Shown here: positions 23,373-32,545 of the stretch, piece after piece
Layout of the letters: each line of letters opens with the position of its first letter
Position numbering within the stretch: the first letter of the stretch is position 1
DNA from: Rhizobiaceae bacterium
GTDB taxonomy: Bacteria; Pseudomonadota; Alphaproteobacteria; Rhizobiales; Rhizobiaceae
NCBI GenBank assembly: GCA_019635755.1
Contig: JAHBYW010000007.1
Span: 186,001 to 250,000 of the forward strand
Length of the DNA stretch: 64,000 bases
Direction: 5' to 3'
The notes under the pieces: generated by a model
Told to the model about the DNA's origin: nothing
Databases searched by the model: none
The model's input: only the letters and a program-made list of their open reading frames with translations
Made by a program: the position numbers and the translations under genes

Positions 23373-23798
23373 ATGGACTGGCTGGCCGCGTCGCCGCTCC
23401 CAAGTTTCCCGGCCGAGGTCGCCTATCTGGTGCTCGCGATCGCCCTGCTCGGCGTGCACGTTGCGGTCCAGGCGATCCTGCTGACGCGCGAGCACGGACC
23501 GGACTACAATGCCGGCCCGCGCGACGAGAACCGGCCCGTCCGCGGCGTCGCCGGCCGGGCCGAGCGGGCGCTGCGCAATTTCCTCGAGACCTTCCCCGCC
23601 TTCGCTGCCCTGGCGATCCTTCACGTCACGATGGACAAGGGCCAGGACTGGTGGACCGGCTTTGGTGCGGCGCTCTATTTCTGGAGCCGCGTCGTCTACC
23701 TCCCGCTCTATCTCGCGGGCGTGAAGACCTGGCGCTCGCTTGTGTTCCTGGTTTCCAGCGCCGGCCTCGTCATCCTTTTCGTCCGCCTCGTCTTCTGA
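23373..23798 (+). CDS. MAPEG family membrane protein (first copy)
   Basis: A 141-residue protein with four hydrophobic segments, of the MAPEG fold (membrane-associated eicosanoid/glutathione metabolism). The family motif is ERALRNFLETFPAFAALAIL followed by ALYFWSRVVYLPLYLAGVK, matching the bacterial group often annotated only as MAPEG. The substrate is unknown. It is followed after 9 bp by a paralogue. Both lie between sucB and lpd in the operon. Confidence 0.85.
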   Translation: MDWLAASPLPSFPAEVAYLVLAIALLGVHVAVQAILLTREHGPDYNAGPRDENRPVRGVAGRAERALRNFLETFPAFAALAILHVTMDKGQDWWTGFGAALYFWSRVVYLPLYLAGVKTWRSLVFLVSSAGLVILFVRLVF

Positions 23799-23807
23799 GC
23801 ATCCTCC

Positions 23808-24200
23808 ATGCAAAGCGCACTTCTCCCTTCGCTGTCGGTCGAGCTCGCCTACGTCGCGCTCTGCGCGCCGCTGGCGCTCGCCTACATCGTGACCCAGGCG
23901 ATCCTGACCGGCGGCGCGGGGCGGAGGCAGCCGGGGGAGCAATGGACGGGCCGCGGCTTCCGCGCGGAAAAGGCGCTGCGCAACTTCGCCGAGACGTTTC
24001 CAATCTTCGCGGCCTTGGCGCTGGCGCTCGCGGTCTCCGGCAAGGCCGACTGGTGGAGCGGCCTCGGCGCAGCGCTTTATTTCTGGGCCCGGGTAGCCTA
24101 TCTCCCCGCCTATGTGGCTGGCGTCGGCCGCCTCCGCTCCGCGGTCTGGAGCGTCGCCCTCGCCGGCATGGCCATCATGTTCTGGCAGCTCGCATTCTGA
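23808..24200 (+). CDS. MAPEG family membrane protein (second copy)
   Basis: A 130-residue protein paralogous to the preceding one. [20 protein letters not shown] and [19 protein letters not shown] align position by position with the first copy, while the first loop is shorter. This indicates a tandem duplication followed by divergence. Bacterial MAPEG proteins are trimers, so the pair could form hetero-oligomers (inference). lpd follows after 25 bp. Confidence 0.85.
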   Translation: MQSALLPSLSVELAYVALCAPLALAYIVTQAILTGGAGRRQPGEQWTGRGFRAEKALRNFAETFPIFAALALALAVSGKADWWSGLGAALYFWARVAYLPAYVAGVGRLRSAVWSVALAGMAIMFWQLAF

Positions 24201-24225
24201 TCCCCGCGGCAACAGGAGATCCCTC

Positions 24226-25641
24226 ATGTCTACCAGCTACGATGTCGTCGTGATCGGAACCGGGCCGGGCGGCTATGTCTGTGCCATCAAGGCCGCGCAG
24301 CTCGGGCTGAAGACGGCGGTGGTCGAGAAGCGCGACACGCATGGCGGCACCTGCGTCAATGTCGGCTGCATTCCTTCCAAGGCGCTCCTTCACGCGTCGG
24401 AGAAGTTCGCCGAGGTGGAACACGGGTTGGAGGCGCTCGGCGTCGAGGTCGGCAAGCCGAAGCTGAACCTGAAGGCGATGCTCGCGCACAAGACCAATGT
24501 GGTGGACCAGAACACCAAAGGTCTCGATTTCCTGATGAAGAAGAACAAGATCGACGTGCTGCGAGGCACCGGGACCATCCTCGGCGCGGGCAAGGTGTCG
24601 GTCGCCGGCGCGGACGGAAAGACGCAGCAGGTCGAGACGAAGAACATCGTCATCGCCACCGGGTCGGACGTTGCAGGCATTCCGAGCGTCAAGGTCGAAT
24701 TCGACGAGAAGGTGATCGTGTCATCCACCGGCGCGCTGGAGTTCACCAAGGTGCCGGGTCATCTCGTGGTCGTCGGCGGCGGCGTGATCGGTCTGGAGCT
24801 TGGCTCGGTCTGGGCGCGTCTCGGCGCCAAGGTCACCGTGGTCGAGTATCTCGACACGATCCTCGGCGGCATGGACGGGGAGGTCGCCAAGCAGTTCCAG
24901 CGGATGCTGGGCAAGCAGGGCATCACGTTCAAGCTGGGTGCGAAAGTCACCGGTGTGGCACGGGCGAAGAAGGGAGCGACCGTCACGTTCGAGCCCGTGA
25001 AGGGCGGTGCGGCCGAGACGATCGACGCCGACGCGGTGCTGGTGGCCACCGGGCGAAAGCCGTACACCGACGGGCTTGGACTGAAGGAGGCCGGCGTCGA
25101 GCTCGACGAGCGCGGCCGCGTCAGGACCGACGGACACCTTCAAACCAACGTGCCGGGCATCTATGCCATCGGCGACTGCATCGCCGGGCCGATGCTGGCG
25201 CACAAGGCCGAGGACGAGGGCGTGGCGGTGGCAGAGATCATCGCCGGCCAGGCTGGCCACGTGAACTACGACGTCATCCCGAGCGTGGTCTATACGAGCC
25301 CCGAGGTCGCCTCGGTCGGCAAGACCGAGGAAGAGCTGAAGAAGGCGGGCGTCGACTACAAGGCCGGCAAGTTCCCGTTCAGTGCCAACGGCCGCGCCCG
25401 GGCAATGAACGCCACGGAAGGCTTCGTGAAGGTCCTCGCGGACAAGGCGACGGACCGCGTGCTGGGCGGCCATATCGTCGGCTTCGGCGCCGGCGAGATG
25501 ATCCACGAGATTGCCGTGCTGATGGAGTTCAGCGGCTCGGCGGAGGACCTCGCCCGCACCTGCCACGCGCACCCGACCATGTCGGAGGCGGTCAAGGAAG
25601 CGGCGCTCGCCGCCGCCTTCGGCAAGCCGATCCACATCTGA
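24226..25641 (+). CDS. lpdA: Dihydrolipoyl dehydrogenase (E3)
   Basis: Flavoenzyme of 471 residues that reoxidises the lipoyl group of SucB with NAD+. The FAD-binding start is [19 protein letters not shown]. The redox disulfide is Cys43-Cys48 in [13 protein letters not shown]. The NAD-binding motif is [19 protein letters not shown]. The C-terminal interface has [13 protein letters not shown] with the catalytic His. ATG 24226 follows ACAGGAGAT; earlier starts lie inside the MAPEG gene. Last gene of the operon; a convergent acyltransferase lies 20 bp away. Confidence 0.97.
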   Translation: MSTSYDVVVIGTGPGGYVCAIKAAQLGLKTAVVEKRDTHGGTCVNVGCIPSKALLHASEKFAEVEHGLEALGVEVGKPKLNLKAMLAHKTNVVDQNTKGLDFLMKKNKIDVLRGTGTILGAGKVSVAGADGKTQQVETKNIVIATGSDVAGIPSVKVEFDEKVIVSSTGALEFTKVPGHLVVVGGGVIGLELGSVWARLGAKVTVVEYLDTILGGMDGEVAKQFQRMLGKQGITFKLGAKVTGVARAKKGATVTFEPVKGGAAETIDADAVLVATGRKPYTDGLGLKEAGVELDERGRVRTDGHLQTNVPGIYAIGDCIAGPMLAHKAEDEGVAVAEIIAGQAGHVNYDVIPSVVYTSPEVASVGKTEEELKKAGVDYKAGKFPFSANGRARAMNATEGFVKVLADKATDRVLGGHIVGFGAGEMIHEIAVLMEFSGSAEDLARTCHAHPTMSEAVKEAALAAAFGKPIHI

Positions 25642-25660
25642 CGGTGGTCAGTCCAGAAGC

Positions 25661-26581
25661 TCAGCCCCGGAACGCGTAGAACGGCGACACCGGCCGGTTG
25701 GCGAGCCAGCGGGGGTCCTCGGCCGCGATGCGGCCCTCGCCCGCCTGCTTCCTCAATTCGCTTTCGACGGGCGTGAGGTCGACGATCGAGCGGCCGATGC
25801 GTGCCGCAGCGTCGCGGACCGCCGTAGCCTGCGGCTTCACCTCGGCCAGGACGAGATCGGACAGGTCTAGCGGCTTGCCGAACACGCAGATGCACGGGTC
25901 CAGCCTCGATCCGCGCCTGAACTTGCGCGCGATTTCCGACGGCAGGCTATTGCCGAGCCCGTTGATGAAGACCGGCACCACAAGCGCATTCGAGCGAAGC
26001 GCGATCTCGGCGGCACCGGGCTGCATGGGCAGGAGCGCATGGGGATCGGGACCCTTGCCGCGCGTGCCCTCGGGGTGGAAGCCGACAATGGTCCCGGGCC
26101 GCCGCAGCATCTCCGCGACCAGCCGAAGCGATTCGTGGTTCTGCCGTACCCTGCCGCGGTCGCGGAAGAAGGGCGGATACATGACGCCGGCACCCGCGAT
26201 CAGATTGGTGACGATGCCCAACGGCCGCTCATAGAAGAAATCTCCCTTCACCGGGAAGGAGAGCCGGTCGACCCACGGCGACGGTCCCGCGAAGAAGGCG
26301 ACCGAGACGGCATAAAGGTCGAAGAAGGAGCGGTGGTTGCAGACCAGCAGCACGCCGCGGTCGGGGTCGAGCCTGCGGAACGTCTCCAGCCCCTCGATCA
26401 GCATGTGCCTCGAGAGCACCCAGCGCATCCAGACATAGCCAAAGCCGCGCAGGAAGACGTTCTGGATTGCGCGCCCAGTGTCCGTGCCATTGACGGCCGC
26501 GCCGACGCGGAGGGCGGCGCGCTCCGACCACGTGCTCCGGCCTGCAGCCGGCACCCGCCGCCGCTCCAAGGCTTCTGACAT
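25661..26581 (-). CDS. Lysophospholipid acyltransferase family protein
   Basis: A 306-residue acyltransferase of the PlsC/LPLAT superfamily, likely acylating glycerolipids at the inner membrane. The catalytic HX4D box is NHRSFFDLYAV; the phosphate-binding block is FHPEGTRGKGPDPH. PVFINGLGNSLPSEIARKF follows. The substrate is not decided by these motifs. ATG 26581 has a GGGGGA upstream. It is convergent with lpd. Upstream on the same strand are two small envelope proteins with their own terminators. Confidence 0.88.
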   Translation of the reverse strand: MSEALERRRVPAAGRSTWSERAALRVGAAVNGTDTGRAIQNVFLRGFGYVWMRWVLSRHMLIEGLETFRRLDPDRGVLLVCNHRSFFDLYAVSVAFFAGPSPWVDRLSFPVKGDFFYERPLGIVTNLIAGAGVMYPPFFRDRGRVRQNHESLRLVAEMLRRPGTIVGFHPEGTRGKGPDPHALLPMQPGAAEIALRSNALVVPVFINGLGNSLPSEIARKFRRGSRLDPCICVFGKPLDLSDLVLAEVKPQATAVRDAAARIGRSIVDLTPVESELRKQAGEGRIAAEDPRWLANRPVSPFYAFRG

Positions 26582-26630
26582 GTCCGTCCCCCGCTCTCAC
26601 TGAGCATATGCAATGGCGACGGCGGATTGA

Positions 26631-26664
26631 AAAGAGAAAACGGCCCGCCAGAGGCGAGCCGTCT
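26631..26664 (-). terminator. Terminator of the Pro/Ala-rich membrane protein gene
   Basis: The arms ACGGCCCGCC (26640-26649) and GGCGAGCCGT (26653-26662) pair with one mismatch around a 3-nt loop. Read on the minus strand, the stem is followed by a U-rich tail (complement of 26631-26639). It lies 23 bp after the stop of the minus-strand gene at 26687. Confidence 0.75.
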
Positions 26665-26686
26665 TCCACAGGTGGTGCAGCCTGCT

Positions 26687-27166
26687 TTACTGCGCGGGGG
26701 CCGGGGCGGGCTCGGCCGGAGCGGGCTCGACCGGAGCCGCATCCATCGGAGCCTGGTCAGCCGGAGCCGCCGCGTCGGGAGCCGGGGCCGCCGGGTCGGC
26801 AGGCGCTGCAGGAGCCGTCGCGTCAGGCGCCTGGATCGCCGGATCGGCCGGCACGATGGCGCCTGGAGCCGCGGCGTTCGGATCGGCGGGAACGGTCGGT
26901 TCGACGACGGCCGGCTGGTCGGTGACCACCGCGTCATCGTTGACGCTCGGGCCGAAGATGAAGAACGCCACGACGGCAAGCACCAGCAGGACGGCGGCGA
27001 TGATCACGCCATTGCCGGCGCCGCGCTCGACGACCTGGTTGTTCACATAGGGGTCGTTGGCGGCAATCCGGGGATCGCGGACGACAGGATCGGCGATGCC
27101 AGGCTGCGCGGCATAGGGGTCCACCGCTTCCGGGCGATCGTCATACTTGCGGGCAGGGTTGGCCAT
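26687..27166 (-). CDS. Single-pass membrane protein with Pro/Ala/Asp-rich tail
   Basis: A 159-residue protein. The first about 50 residues are polar (MANPARKYDDRPEAVDPYAA). One transmembrane helix, GVIIAAVLLVLAVVAFFIFG, lies near residues 53-72. The remaining about 80 residues are low-complexity with many PADP/APDA units, probably unfolded in the periplasm. No family function is known; similar proteins are common in Mesorhizobium. ATG 27166 has GGAG at a proper distance, while the in-frame ATG at 27175 does not. It has its own downstream terminator. Confidence 0.75.
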   Translation of the reverse strand: MANPARKYDDRPEAVDPYAAQPGIADPVVRDPRIAANDPYVNNQVVERGAGNGVIIAAVLLVLAVVAFFIFGPSVNDDAVVTDQPAVVEPTVPADPNAAAPGAIVPADPAIQAPDATAPAAPADPAAPAPDAAAPADQAPMDAAPVEPAPAEPAPAPAQ

Positions 27167-27245
27167 TGGTCGCATCTCCGTGGTTCAGTTCACAGAGAAC
27201 GCGCAAGGACCGAATCGGTTTCACGCTTTCGCGAGGACCAGGCAG

Positions 27246-27276
27246 CAGAAAGCCCGCGGTGGTGCCCGCGGGCCTT
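27246..27276 (-). terminator. Terminator of the small secreted protein gene
   Basis: The 8-bp perfect stem GCCCGCGG/CCGCGGGC (27252-27259 and 27266-27273) has a 6-nt loop. On the minus strand a UUUCU tail follows. It lies downstream of the gene at 27301. Confidence 0.7.
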
Positions 27277-27300
27277 GCAGGATTACAGCCGCGGCGGGGT

Positions 27301-27498
27301 TTACCCTTCGTCCTCGACGACGACCTTCGGCGCGGCCGCGGTGTCCTCGTTGACGATCACCGGCGTCGACATCGGCTGGGCGGTGCTAGCCGTGGTCGTC
27401 GTGTCGAGCTTCTTGGCGGAACGCGCGAACTCACAGGCGCCGGCGGAGGACATCGCCATGCCGAGCGCGGCTGTGGCAACCAACAGGGCTTTGGTCAT
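27301..27498 (-). CDS. Small secreted protein of unknown function
   Basis: A 65-residue protein with a signal peptide (MTKALLVATAALGMAMSSAG) and a short, Thr/Ala/Val-rich mature part ending in KVVVEDEG. One cysteine lies just after the cleavage region. No family was recognised. ATG 27498 has AAGGGA upstream; longer in-frame starts have no site. It is flanked by a terminator at 27246-27276 and the TraB/GumN gene upstream on the same strand. Confidence 0.65.
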   Translation of the reverse strand: MTKALLVATAALGMAMSSAGACEFARSAKKLDTTTTASTAQPMSTPVIVNEDTAAAPKVVVEDEG

Positions 27499-27609
27499 GT
27501 CAGCTTCCCTTCTTCTGTGCCAATGACAGAACGCTAACATGCGACGCGCCAGACGCAAATCACGGTTTCTTGCGGACGCACCATCCACCTTCCGGCGAGC
27601 GACCCCGGC

Positions 27610-28680
27610 TCAGTCCGCGGCCGTCACGGTGTAGCCCGCACGGCGGAACTGCTCGACCAGGCCGTCCGGGCCGGGCAGGTGGAGGGCGCCGACCGCGATG
27701 AAGGCGCCACCGCCGGCCAGCAGCGGCGCCGCGCCGTCGGCCATCGTCCGGTTGCGCGCCTTGACCATCGCCTCCTCGAAGGCGGCGTAGCCCGACTCGT
27801 CTCCGGACCCCGAGGGCATAACCGAGCGGAACAGCGGCAGGAACATTCCCGTTTCCTCGCGCTCGTAGAGCACGATCATCGTCTCGATCACGTCGTCCAT
27901 GCGGTCACCGAGCTTGATCGTCTCGACCAGTCCTTCGATGTGGAACTCCATCGGCAGGGAAGCCATTGCCCGGAGCTGGTCGGCGACCGTCTCGAGCCCC
28001 GCGAGCGCCTTGCCGGCGGCCTTCGCGTCCTCGGCCAGCTTGACGTCGAGCACCGGCGCACCGGCCGCCTTGCGGGCCATCTCGCAGGCCGGGAGCGCGA
28101 CCATCGCCGACAGCATCCACGGCTTCATCTTGTTCACTGCGGCGAGGCTGATGCCGCGCTGGGCGAGTCCGTCCTCGACGATCGTCCTGTCGCCTTCCGA
28201 CAGCAGCGACATCAGCGTCGTGTCGTCGGTGAACATCATCAGTTCAGGCTCACGGTACATCGCCTCCATCATCTTCGACTGGTCGAGGATCTCGGTGGTC
28301 TCGATGACGACGGTGCCGGCGGCGTCGAATGCCGTTTTCGCGGCCGGCGTCAGCTCGGTCACGCGTGGGTCGGTCATGTGCATCGTGCCGAACAGCCACG
28401 AGGTCTTGCCGTCCTTCTCGATCGTCCACAGCAGACCCTTGCCGTTCACGGTCGCGGCCGCTTCGGTGGCGATCTCGGCGACGCGCGCGGGATCTTCGGC
28501 GGACAGCGTCGCAAGCAGGTCCTCGCCGGTACAGGCCTGCAGCGTCTCTCCGTGGGCCCGGGTGGTGGCCACAGCCAGGAAGGCCGCAAACGTCAGGAAG
28601 AAAATCAGATTGGCCGCAACAACCAGCTTGAGCGCAAGCGGCGCGAGACGGTCGGCGCGGGCGGACGGGCGTTGCATCAT
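27610..28680 (-). CDS. TraB/GumN family protein
   Basis: A 356-residue protein with an N-terminal membrane anchor or signal (LALKLVVAANLIFFLTFAAF). The TraB/GumN fold is indicated by LLWTIEKDGKTSWLFGTMHM (Gx2H-type motif), then ELTPAAKTAFDAAGTVVIET and the C-terminal GGGAFIAVGALHLPGPDGL with GxxH. Members are proposed metalloprotease-like proteins; their substrates are unknown. ATG codons at 28680 and 28677 are adjacent, and either may be used. xerC is upstream on the same strand. Confidence 0.85.
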   Translation of the reverse strand: MMQRPSARADRLAPLALKLVVAANLIFFLTFAAFLAVATTRAHGETLQACTGEDLLATLSAEDPARVAEIATEAAATVNGKGLLWTIEKDGKTSWLFGTMHMTDPRVTELTPAAKTAFDAAGTVVIETTEILDQSKMMEAMYREPELMMFTDDTTLMSLLSEGDRTIVEDGLAQRGISLAAVNKMKPWMLSAMVALPACEMARKAAGAPVLDVKLAEDAKAAGKALAGLETVADQLRAMASLPMEFHIEGLVETIKLGDRMDDVIETMIVLYEREETGMFLPLFRSVMPSGSGDESGYAAFEEAMVKARNRTMADGAAPLLAGGGAFIAVGALHLPGPDGLVEQFRRAGYTVTAAD

Positions 28681-28738
28681 GCCAGGGATAGGCCGCAATT
28701 GCGGCGAATCCGTTAAGCTGCAACAGCAAATTGCGCGG

Positions 28739-29683
28739 TCAGGCGCGCGGATGTGCCTTGTCGTAGATATCCAGCAGCCGCGCGGTGTCGACCCCAGTGT
28801 ACACCTGCGTGGTCGACAGGCTGGCATGGCCCAGCAGTTCCTGGATCGTGCGCAGATCGCCGCCGCGGCCGAGCAGGTGGGTGGCGAAGGAATGGCGCAG
28901 CGCATGCGGCGTCGCCGTGTCGGGAAGGTTGAGCGCCGAACGGAGCTTCCGCATCTCGCGCTGGATGATGGCCGGTGCCAGCGGGCCGCCGCGCGCGCCG
29001 CGGAACAGGATCGCCTTGGCATCGAGGTCGAACGGGCAGAGGCGCCGGTACTCCGCAATGGCCGCGTGGGCCACCGGCAGCACCGGCACGATGCGCGTCT
29101 TGCCGCCCTTGCCGACGACTCGCAGCACCCGGTCGCGCTCGCTCGCAAGCTCGCCGGCGACGAGCCCCAGCGCTTCGGAGATGCGCAGTCCGGACCCATA
29201 GAGAAGTGTCAACACGGCGGCGTTGCGCGCCGCGATCCACGGCTCCTCTGCGAGCTGGTCGCCGACCGAGACGACCCGTCGTGCGTCGGCCGCGGTGAGC
29301 GGCTTTGGCAATGACTTCGGCTGCTTCGGAGCGCGCAGCGCCGCGGCGCCCGCGGCATTGGCCAGACCGCGCCGCTCGAGGAACCGGAGGAAGGAGCGCA
29401 CACCGGCCAGGCCCCGGCCCAGCGTGCGCGCACCGGCGCCGTTCGCCCGGCGATGCGCAAGGAAGCCGCGCAGGTCCGCGGGCCTGAGCGTCCCAACATC
29501 GGACAGCCCGGCCGGGCCGCCGACATGGCCGGTAAGGAAATCGAGGAATTGCCGCGTGTCACGCTCGTAGGCGTCCACCGTCAGCGGCGCCAGCCGTCGC
29601 TCGCGGCCCAGCATCTTCAGCCAGGCTTCTCGGGCGGACTGGAGCTCGGGCGTGGCGGGAATGAGGAAGCGTTCAGTCTGCAT
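28739..29683 (-). CDS. xerC: Tyrosine recombinase XerC
   Basis: Site-specific recombinase of 314 residues that resolves chromosome dimers at dif together with XerD. The N-terminal SAM-like core-binding domain precedes the catalytic domain. The active-site set is visible: Arg in GSGLRISEAL, Lys in VGKGGKTRIVPV, His and Arg in HALRHSFATHLL, His in LGHASLSTTQVY and the nucleophilic Tyr there. ATG 29683. It is divergent from rimM, with 81 bp between. Position next to rimM may reflect a rearrangement. Confidence 0.92.
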   Translation of the reverse strand: MQTERFLIPATPELQSAREAWLKMLGRERRLAPLTVDAYERDTRQFLDFLTGHVGGPAGLSDVGTLRPADLRGFLAHRRANGAGARTLGRGLAGVRSFLRFLERRGLANAAGAAALRAPKQPKSLPKPLTAADARRVVSVGDQLAEEPWIAARNAAVLTLLYGSGLRISEALGLVAGELASERDRVLRVVGKGGKTRIVPVLPVAHAAIAEYRRLCPFDLDAKAILFRGARGGPLAPAIIQREMRKLRSALNLPDTATPHALRHSFATHLLGRGGDLRTIQELLGHASLSTTQVYTGVDTARLLDIYDKAHPRA

Positions 29684-29764
29684 CGAATCGTTCTCGATCC
29701 TGCATGCATCACGTTAGCAGTGGGTGAATGACGGCGTCTCTCAAATCATCTAAAGAGCCGCACC

Positions 29765-30355
29765 ATGAAATCCCTGCGAAACCCGGTCCAGATGGCCGTC
29801 ATCGGCGCCGCGCATGGCATCAAGGGCGAGGTACGCATCAAGGCGTTCACCGGAGACCCCGTGGCGGTAGGCGACTACGGACCGCTCTTTTCCGCCGACG
29901 GCCGTGCCTTCGAAGTGATCGGCGCGCGGCCGCAAGGTGAGGTCGTCGTCGCGCGTCTCAAGGGCGTCACCGACCGCAACGCGGCGGAGGCGCTGAACGG
30001 GACGGCGCTGTTCATCGAGCGCGACGATTTGCCGGCCACTCTCGACGACGACGAGTTCTACCACGCCGATTTGGTCGGCCTCGTTGTGCGCGACGGCGAC
30101 GGCACCGATCTCGGTCGGGTGAAGGCCGTGCTCAATTTTGGCGGTGGCGACATCCTCGAGATCGCGGGGCCCGGAACGGAACGTCTGGTGCCGTTCAGCA
30201 AGGCCGCCGCGCCGGTGGTCGACGTTGCCGGCGGCTTTATCGTGCTCGACCCTGTCGCCGCGGGCCTGATCGACGATGAAGAGCCGGCTAAGGAACAGGG
30301 TTTCGATCCGGGACGGCGACCGCGCGGCCCTGCGGATGCCGGCGGAAACCGCTGA
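29765..30355 (+). CDS. rimM: 16S rRNA processing protein RimM
   Basis: Assists maturation of the 30S head by binding S19. It is 196 residues. The N-terminal RimM domain has [20 protein letters not shown] and the PRC-barrel has [17 protein letters not shown] with [14 protein letters not shown]. The C-terminal about 25 residues are a charged tail. ATG 29765. The stop overlaps the trmD start by one base. In most relatives rpsP precedes rimM; here rpsP is about 24.7 kb away on the other strand. Confidence 0.94.
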   Translation: MKSLRNPVQMAVIGAAHGIKGEVRIKAFTGDPVAVGDYGPLFSADGRAFEVIGARPQGEVVVARLKGVTDRNAAEALNGTALFIERDDLPATLDDDEFYHADLVGLVVRDGDGTDLGRVKAVLNFGGGDILEIAGPGTERLVPFSKAAAPVVDVAGGFIVLDPVAAGLIDDEEPAKEQGFDPGRRPRGPADAGGNR

Positions 30356-31077
30356 TGTTTCGCGCAACCGTCCTCACGCTCTATCCGGAAATGTTTCCAG
30401 GCGCCCTCGGCCATTCGCTGGCCGGACGGGCACTCTCGGACGGGTTGTGGTCCCTGCAAACCATTCAGATCCGCGATTTCTCGACGGATCGCCACCGGAC
30501 CGTGGACGACACGCCGGCCGGCGGTGGCGCCGGCATGGTCTTGCGCGCCGATATCCTGGCGAGGGCAATCGATCATGCGTCGCCGGCTAACGATCGCCGC
30601 CCGCGTTTGCTGATGAGCCCGCGAGGCACCCCGCTGACACAGGCACGAGTGCGAAGCTTGGCCGAGGGTCCCGGCGCGGTCGTCGTGTGCGGCCGGTTCG
30701 AGGGCGTCGACCAGAGGGTGATCGACGCGCGCGGGCTGGAGGAGGTCTCAATCGGCGACTACATCCTGTCGGGCGGCGAGCCCGCCGCGCTGGTGCTGCT
30801 TGATGCCGTCGTGCGGCTGCTGCCCGGGGTCATGGGCAACCAGGCGTCCGGCTCGGAAGAGAGTTTCGAGACCGGCCTGCTGGAGCACCCGCACTACACG
30901 CGACCCACCCAATTCGAGGGCAGTCCGATCCCCGAGGTCCTCGTGTCCGGCAATCATGCGAAGATCGCTGCCTGGCGCCGGCAGGAGTCGGAACGGCTCA
31001 CCGCCACCCGGCGGCCCGACCTCTGGGCGGCTCGCCCATTGGACGCGCAGGCGAAAAAGCGCGCGCCGAAGGCGTGA
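30355..31077 (+). CDS. trmD: tRNA (guanine-N1-)-methyltransferase TrmD
   Basis: Methylates G37 of tRNAs reading CNN codons, preventing frameshifts. It is 240 residues of the SPOUT fold with the trefoil knot. Landmarks are [38 protein letters not shown], the SAM-binding knot [17 protein letters not shown] and [14 protein letters not shown]. It is coupled to rimM by a one-base overlap. rplS follows after a 190-bp leader. Confidence 0.97.
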   Translation: MFRATVLTLYPEMFPGALGHSLAGRALSDGLWSLQTIQIRDFSTDRHRTVDDTPAGGGAGMVLRADILARAIDHASPANDRRPRLLMSPRGTPLTQARVRSLAEGPGAVVVCGRFEGVDQRVIDARGLEEVSIGDYILSGGEPAALVLLDAVVRLLPGVMGNQASGSEESFETGLLEHPHYTRPTQFEGSPIPEVLVSGNHAKIAAWRRQESERLTATRRPDLWAARPLDAQAKKRAPKA

Positions 31078-31267
31078 CAAGCCGCGACTTTTGGTGTATC
31101 GCCGCGCCCGAACCGGGGGAGAATTCCCCGGACCCGTCAACCAAGAACGGTGAATTCGCCCCTGCCGGGCCGCTCTTCAGGGCAATCCGGCATAGCAGAG
31201 CGGTCTTCGAACCGCGTTGCAAGCGCCGGGCGCTCTGACTGTCCTAGAACCAGAAAAGGGTCAGGCG
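31078..31267 (+). promoter_or_regulatory. 190-bp leader of rplS
   Basis: The spacer between trmD and rplS is longer than expected within this conserved set. It contains a hairpin with CCGGGG/CCCCGG arms near 31114-31133 and a smaller one with GCGGT/ACCGC near 31200. Ribosomal protein L19 leaders act as autoregulatory sites in some bacteria; that this one does so is inference. A separate rplS promoter is equally possible. No tRNA could be folded. Confidence 0.35.
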
Positions 31268-31756
31268 ATGGACATCATCAGCCAGCTCGAGGCCGAACAG
31301 GTCGCGAAAATCGAAGCCAAGCGCAAGCTTCCCGAATTCCATCCCGGCGACACGGTCCGCGTCAATGTGCGCGTCACCGAAGGTTCGCGCACCCGCGTGC
31401 AGGCCTATGAAGGCGTCGTCATCGCCCGCGCTGGCGCCGGCCTCCACGAGAACTTCACCGTGCGCAAGATCTCCTATGGCGAAGGCGTGGAACGCGTGTT
31501 CCCGGTCTACTCGCCGATGGTCGAGGGCGTCGACATCGTCCGTCGCGGCAAGGTGCGCCGCGCCAAGCTCTATTATCTGCGCGACCGCCGCGGCAAGTCT
31601 GCTCGTATCGTGGAGAACACCGGCGTGCGCGCCAGGAAGCTGAACGACGCCGAGCGCGAGGCGCAGGCTGCCGAGAAGGCGAAGCTGGAGGCCGAGAAGG
31701 TCGCCGCCGCCGAGGCCCTGGCCGTCGAGAAGGCCAAGGAAGACGCCAAGGCGTAA
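31268..31756 (+). CDS. rplS: 50S ribosomal protein L19
   Basis: Ribosomal protein at the 30S-50S interface. It is 162 residues against about 115 in E. coli. The conserved core covers [20 protein letters not shown] through [20 protein letters not shown]. The extra about 40 residues are a Lys/Glu/Ala-rich helix, a common alphaproteobacterial extension. ATG 31268 gives the standard start [11 protein letters not shown]. It ends in a strong terminator at 31775. Confidence 0.97.
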   Translation: MDIISQLEAEQVAKIEAKRKLPEFHPGDTVRVNVRVTEGSRTRVQAYEGVVIARAGAGLHENFTVRKISYGEGVERVFPVYSPMVEGVDIVRRGKVRRAKLYYLRDRRGKSARIVENTGVRARKLNDAEREAQAAEKAKLEAEKVAAAEALAVEKAKEDAKA

Positions 31757-31774
31757 GTTGCCAGAGCTTGCATG

Positions 31775-31800
31775 AAAAGGCGGCTTCGGCCGCCTTTTTT
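31775..31800 (+). terminator. Rho-independent terminator of rplS
   Basis: A stem AAGGCGGC/GCCGCCTT with a UUCG tetraloop (31785-31788) and six T starts 18 bp after the rplS stop. A textbook intrinsic terminator. Confidence 0.95.
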
Positions 31801-31815
31801 CGTTTTGGAGGAGCG

Positions 31816-32364
31816 ATGACCGACCGCAGCAGGATCGACATCCGGCCGCTGACGCGCAGCGACGCGCCGGCGTTCCGCGCACTCAGGATCGCCGGTCTGA
31901 CGGAATCGCCCGGCGCCTTCACCGCGAGCATCGAAGAAGAGGAGGCGGTGTCCGACGCGGACATGGCCGCCCGCGCGGAACCTGCGGCGCCGAGCGTCTT
32001 CTTCGGCGCCTTTGACGACGGCCGGCTGGTCGGCATGGCGGGTTACATCGCCAACGACCGGCCGAAGACGCGCCACAAGGGCGTGATGGTGGCCGTCTAT
32101 GTCGCGCCGGAGTGGCGCGCGACAAAGATCGGACGCCGGCTCGTCGATGCCGTTGTCGACCACGCCGCGGCCCTCGGGGCGATCCTGCTCTGCACGGTTC
32201 GGGCCGACAACACTCCAGCCCGCACCCTCTATCTGCGGCTGGGCTTCGTTCCCTATGGTCTGGAGCGCAACGCGATCCGCATCGGCGACGCCTTCCACGA
32301 CGACGAACTTCTGGCACTGGATCTGCGGAGCGGCAGGCGACCGGTGCCGACCGCGGCCGCTTGA
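31816..32364 (+). CDS. GNAT family N-acetyltransferase
   Basis: A 182-residue acetyltransferase. IDIRPLTRSDAPAFRALRIA is the usual N-terminal strand-helix. VAVYVAPEWRATKIGRRLVD holds the acetyl-CoA pyrophosphate-binding RATKIG. VRADNTPARTLYLRLGFVPY is the C-terminal motif. The substrate is unknown. ATG 31816 follows GGAGGAG directly after the rplS terminator, so it has its own promoter or read-through. Confidence 0.85.
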   Translation: MTDRSRIDIRPLTRSDAPAFRALRIAGLTESPGAFTASIEEEEAVSDADMAARAEPAAPSVFFGAFDDGRLVGMAGYIANDRPKTRHKGVMVAVYVAPEWRATKIGRRLVDAVVDHAAALGAILLCTVRADNTPARTLYLRLGFVPYGLERNAIRIGDAFHDDELLALDLRSGRRPVPTAAA

Positions 32365-32545
32365 CCCGTTGGGGACGAGGCGGTCGCCTGACCCGGCCTC
32401 GCGATCAGCAAGATCCATTGCCGCCAGAAATCATTGCATGAGAACGTTTTCGCGCGATTTCCGACAATTGCAGACGCGGGCGCTTTGCAGCTTTCGGGCC
32501 GGGCGCTAAGGTCGGCCCCTGTCGTTTGTCCAGAGGGAGCCTTCC

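Noticed and set aside
31186-31260. tRNA-like look of the rplS leader, with TTCGAAC inside
   Set aside because: The cloverleaf cannot be completed: no acceptor stem pairing and no proper anticodon arm were found.
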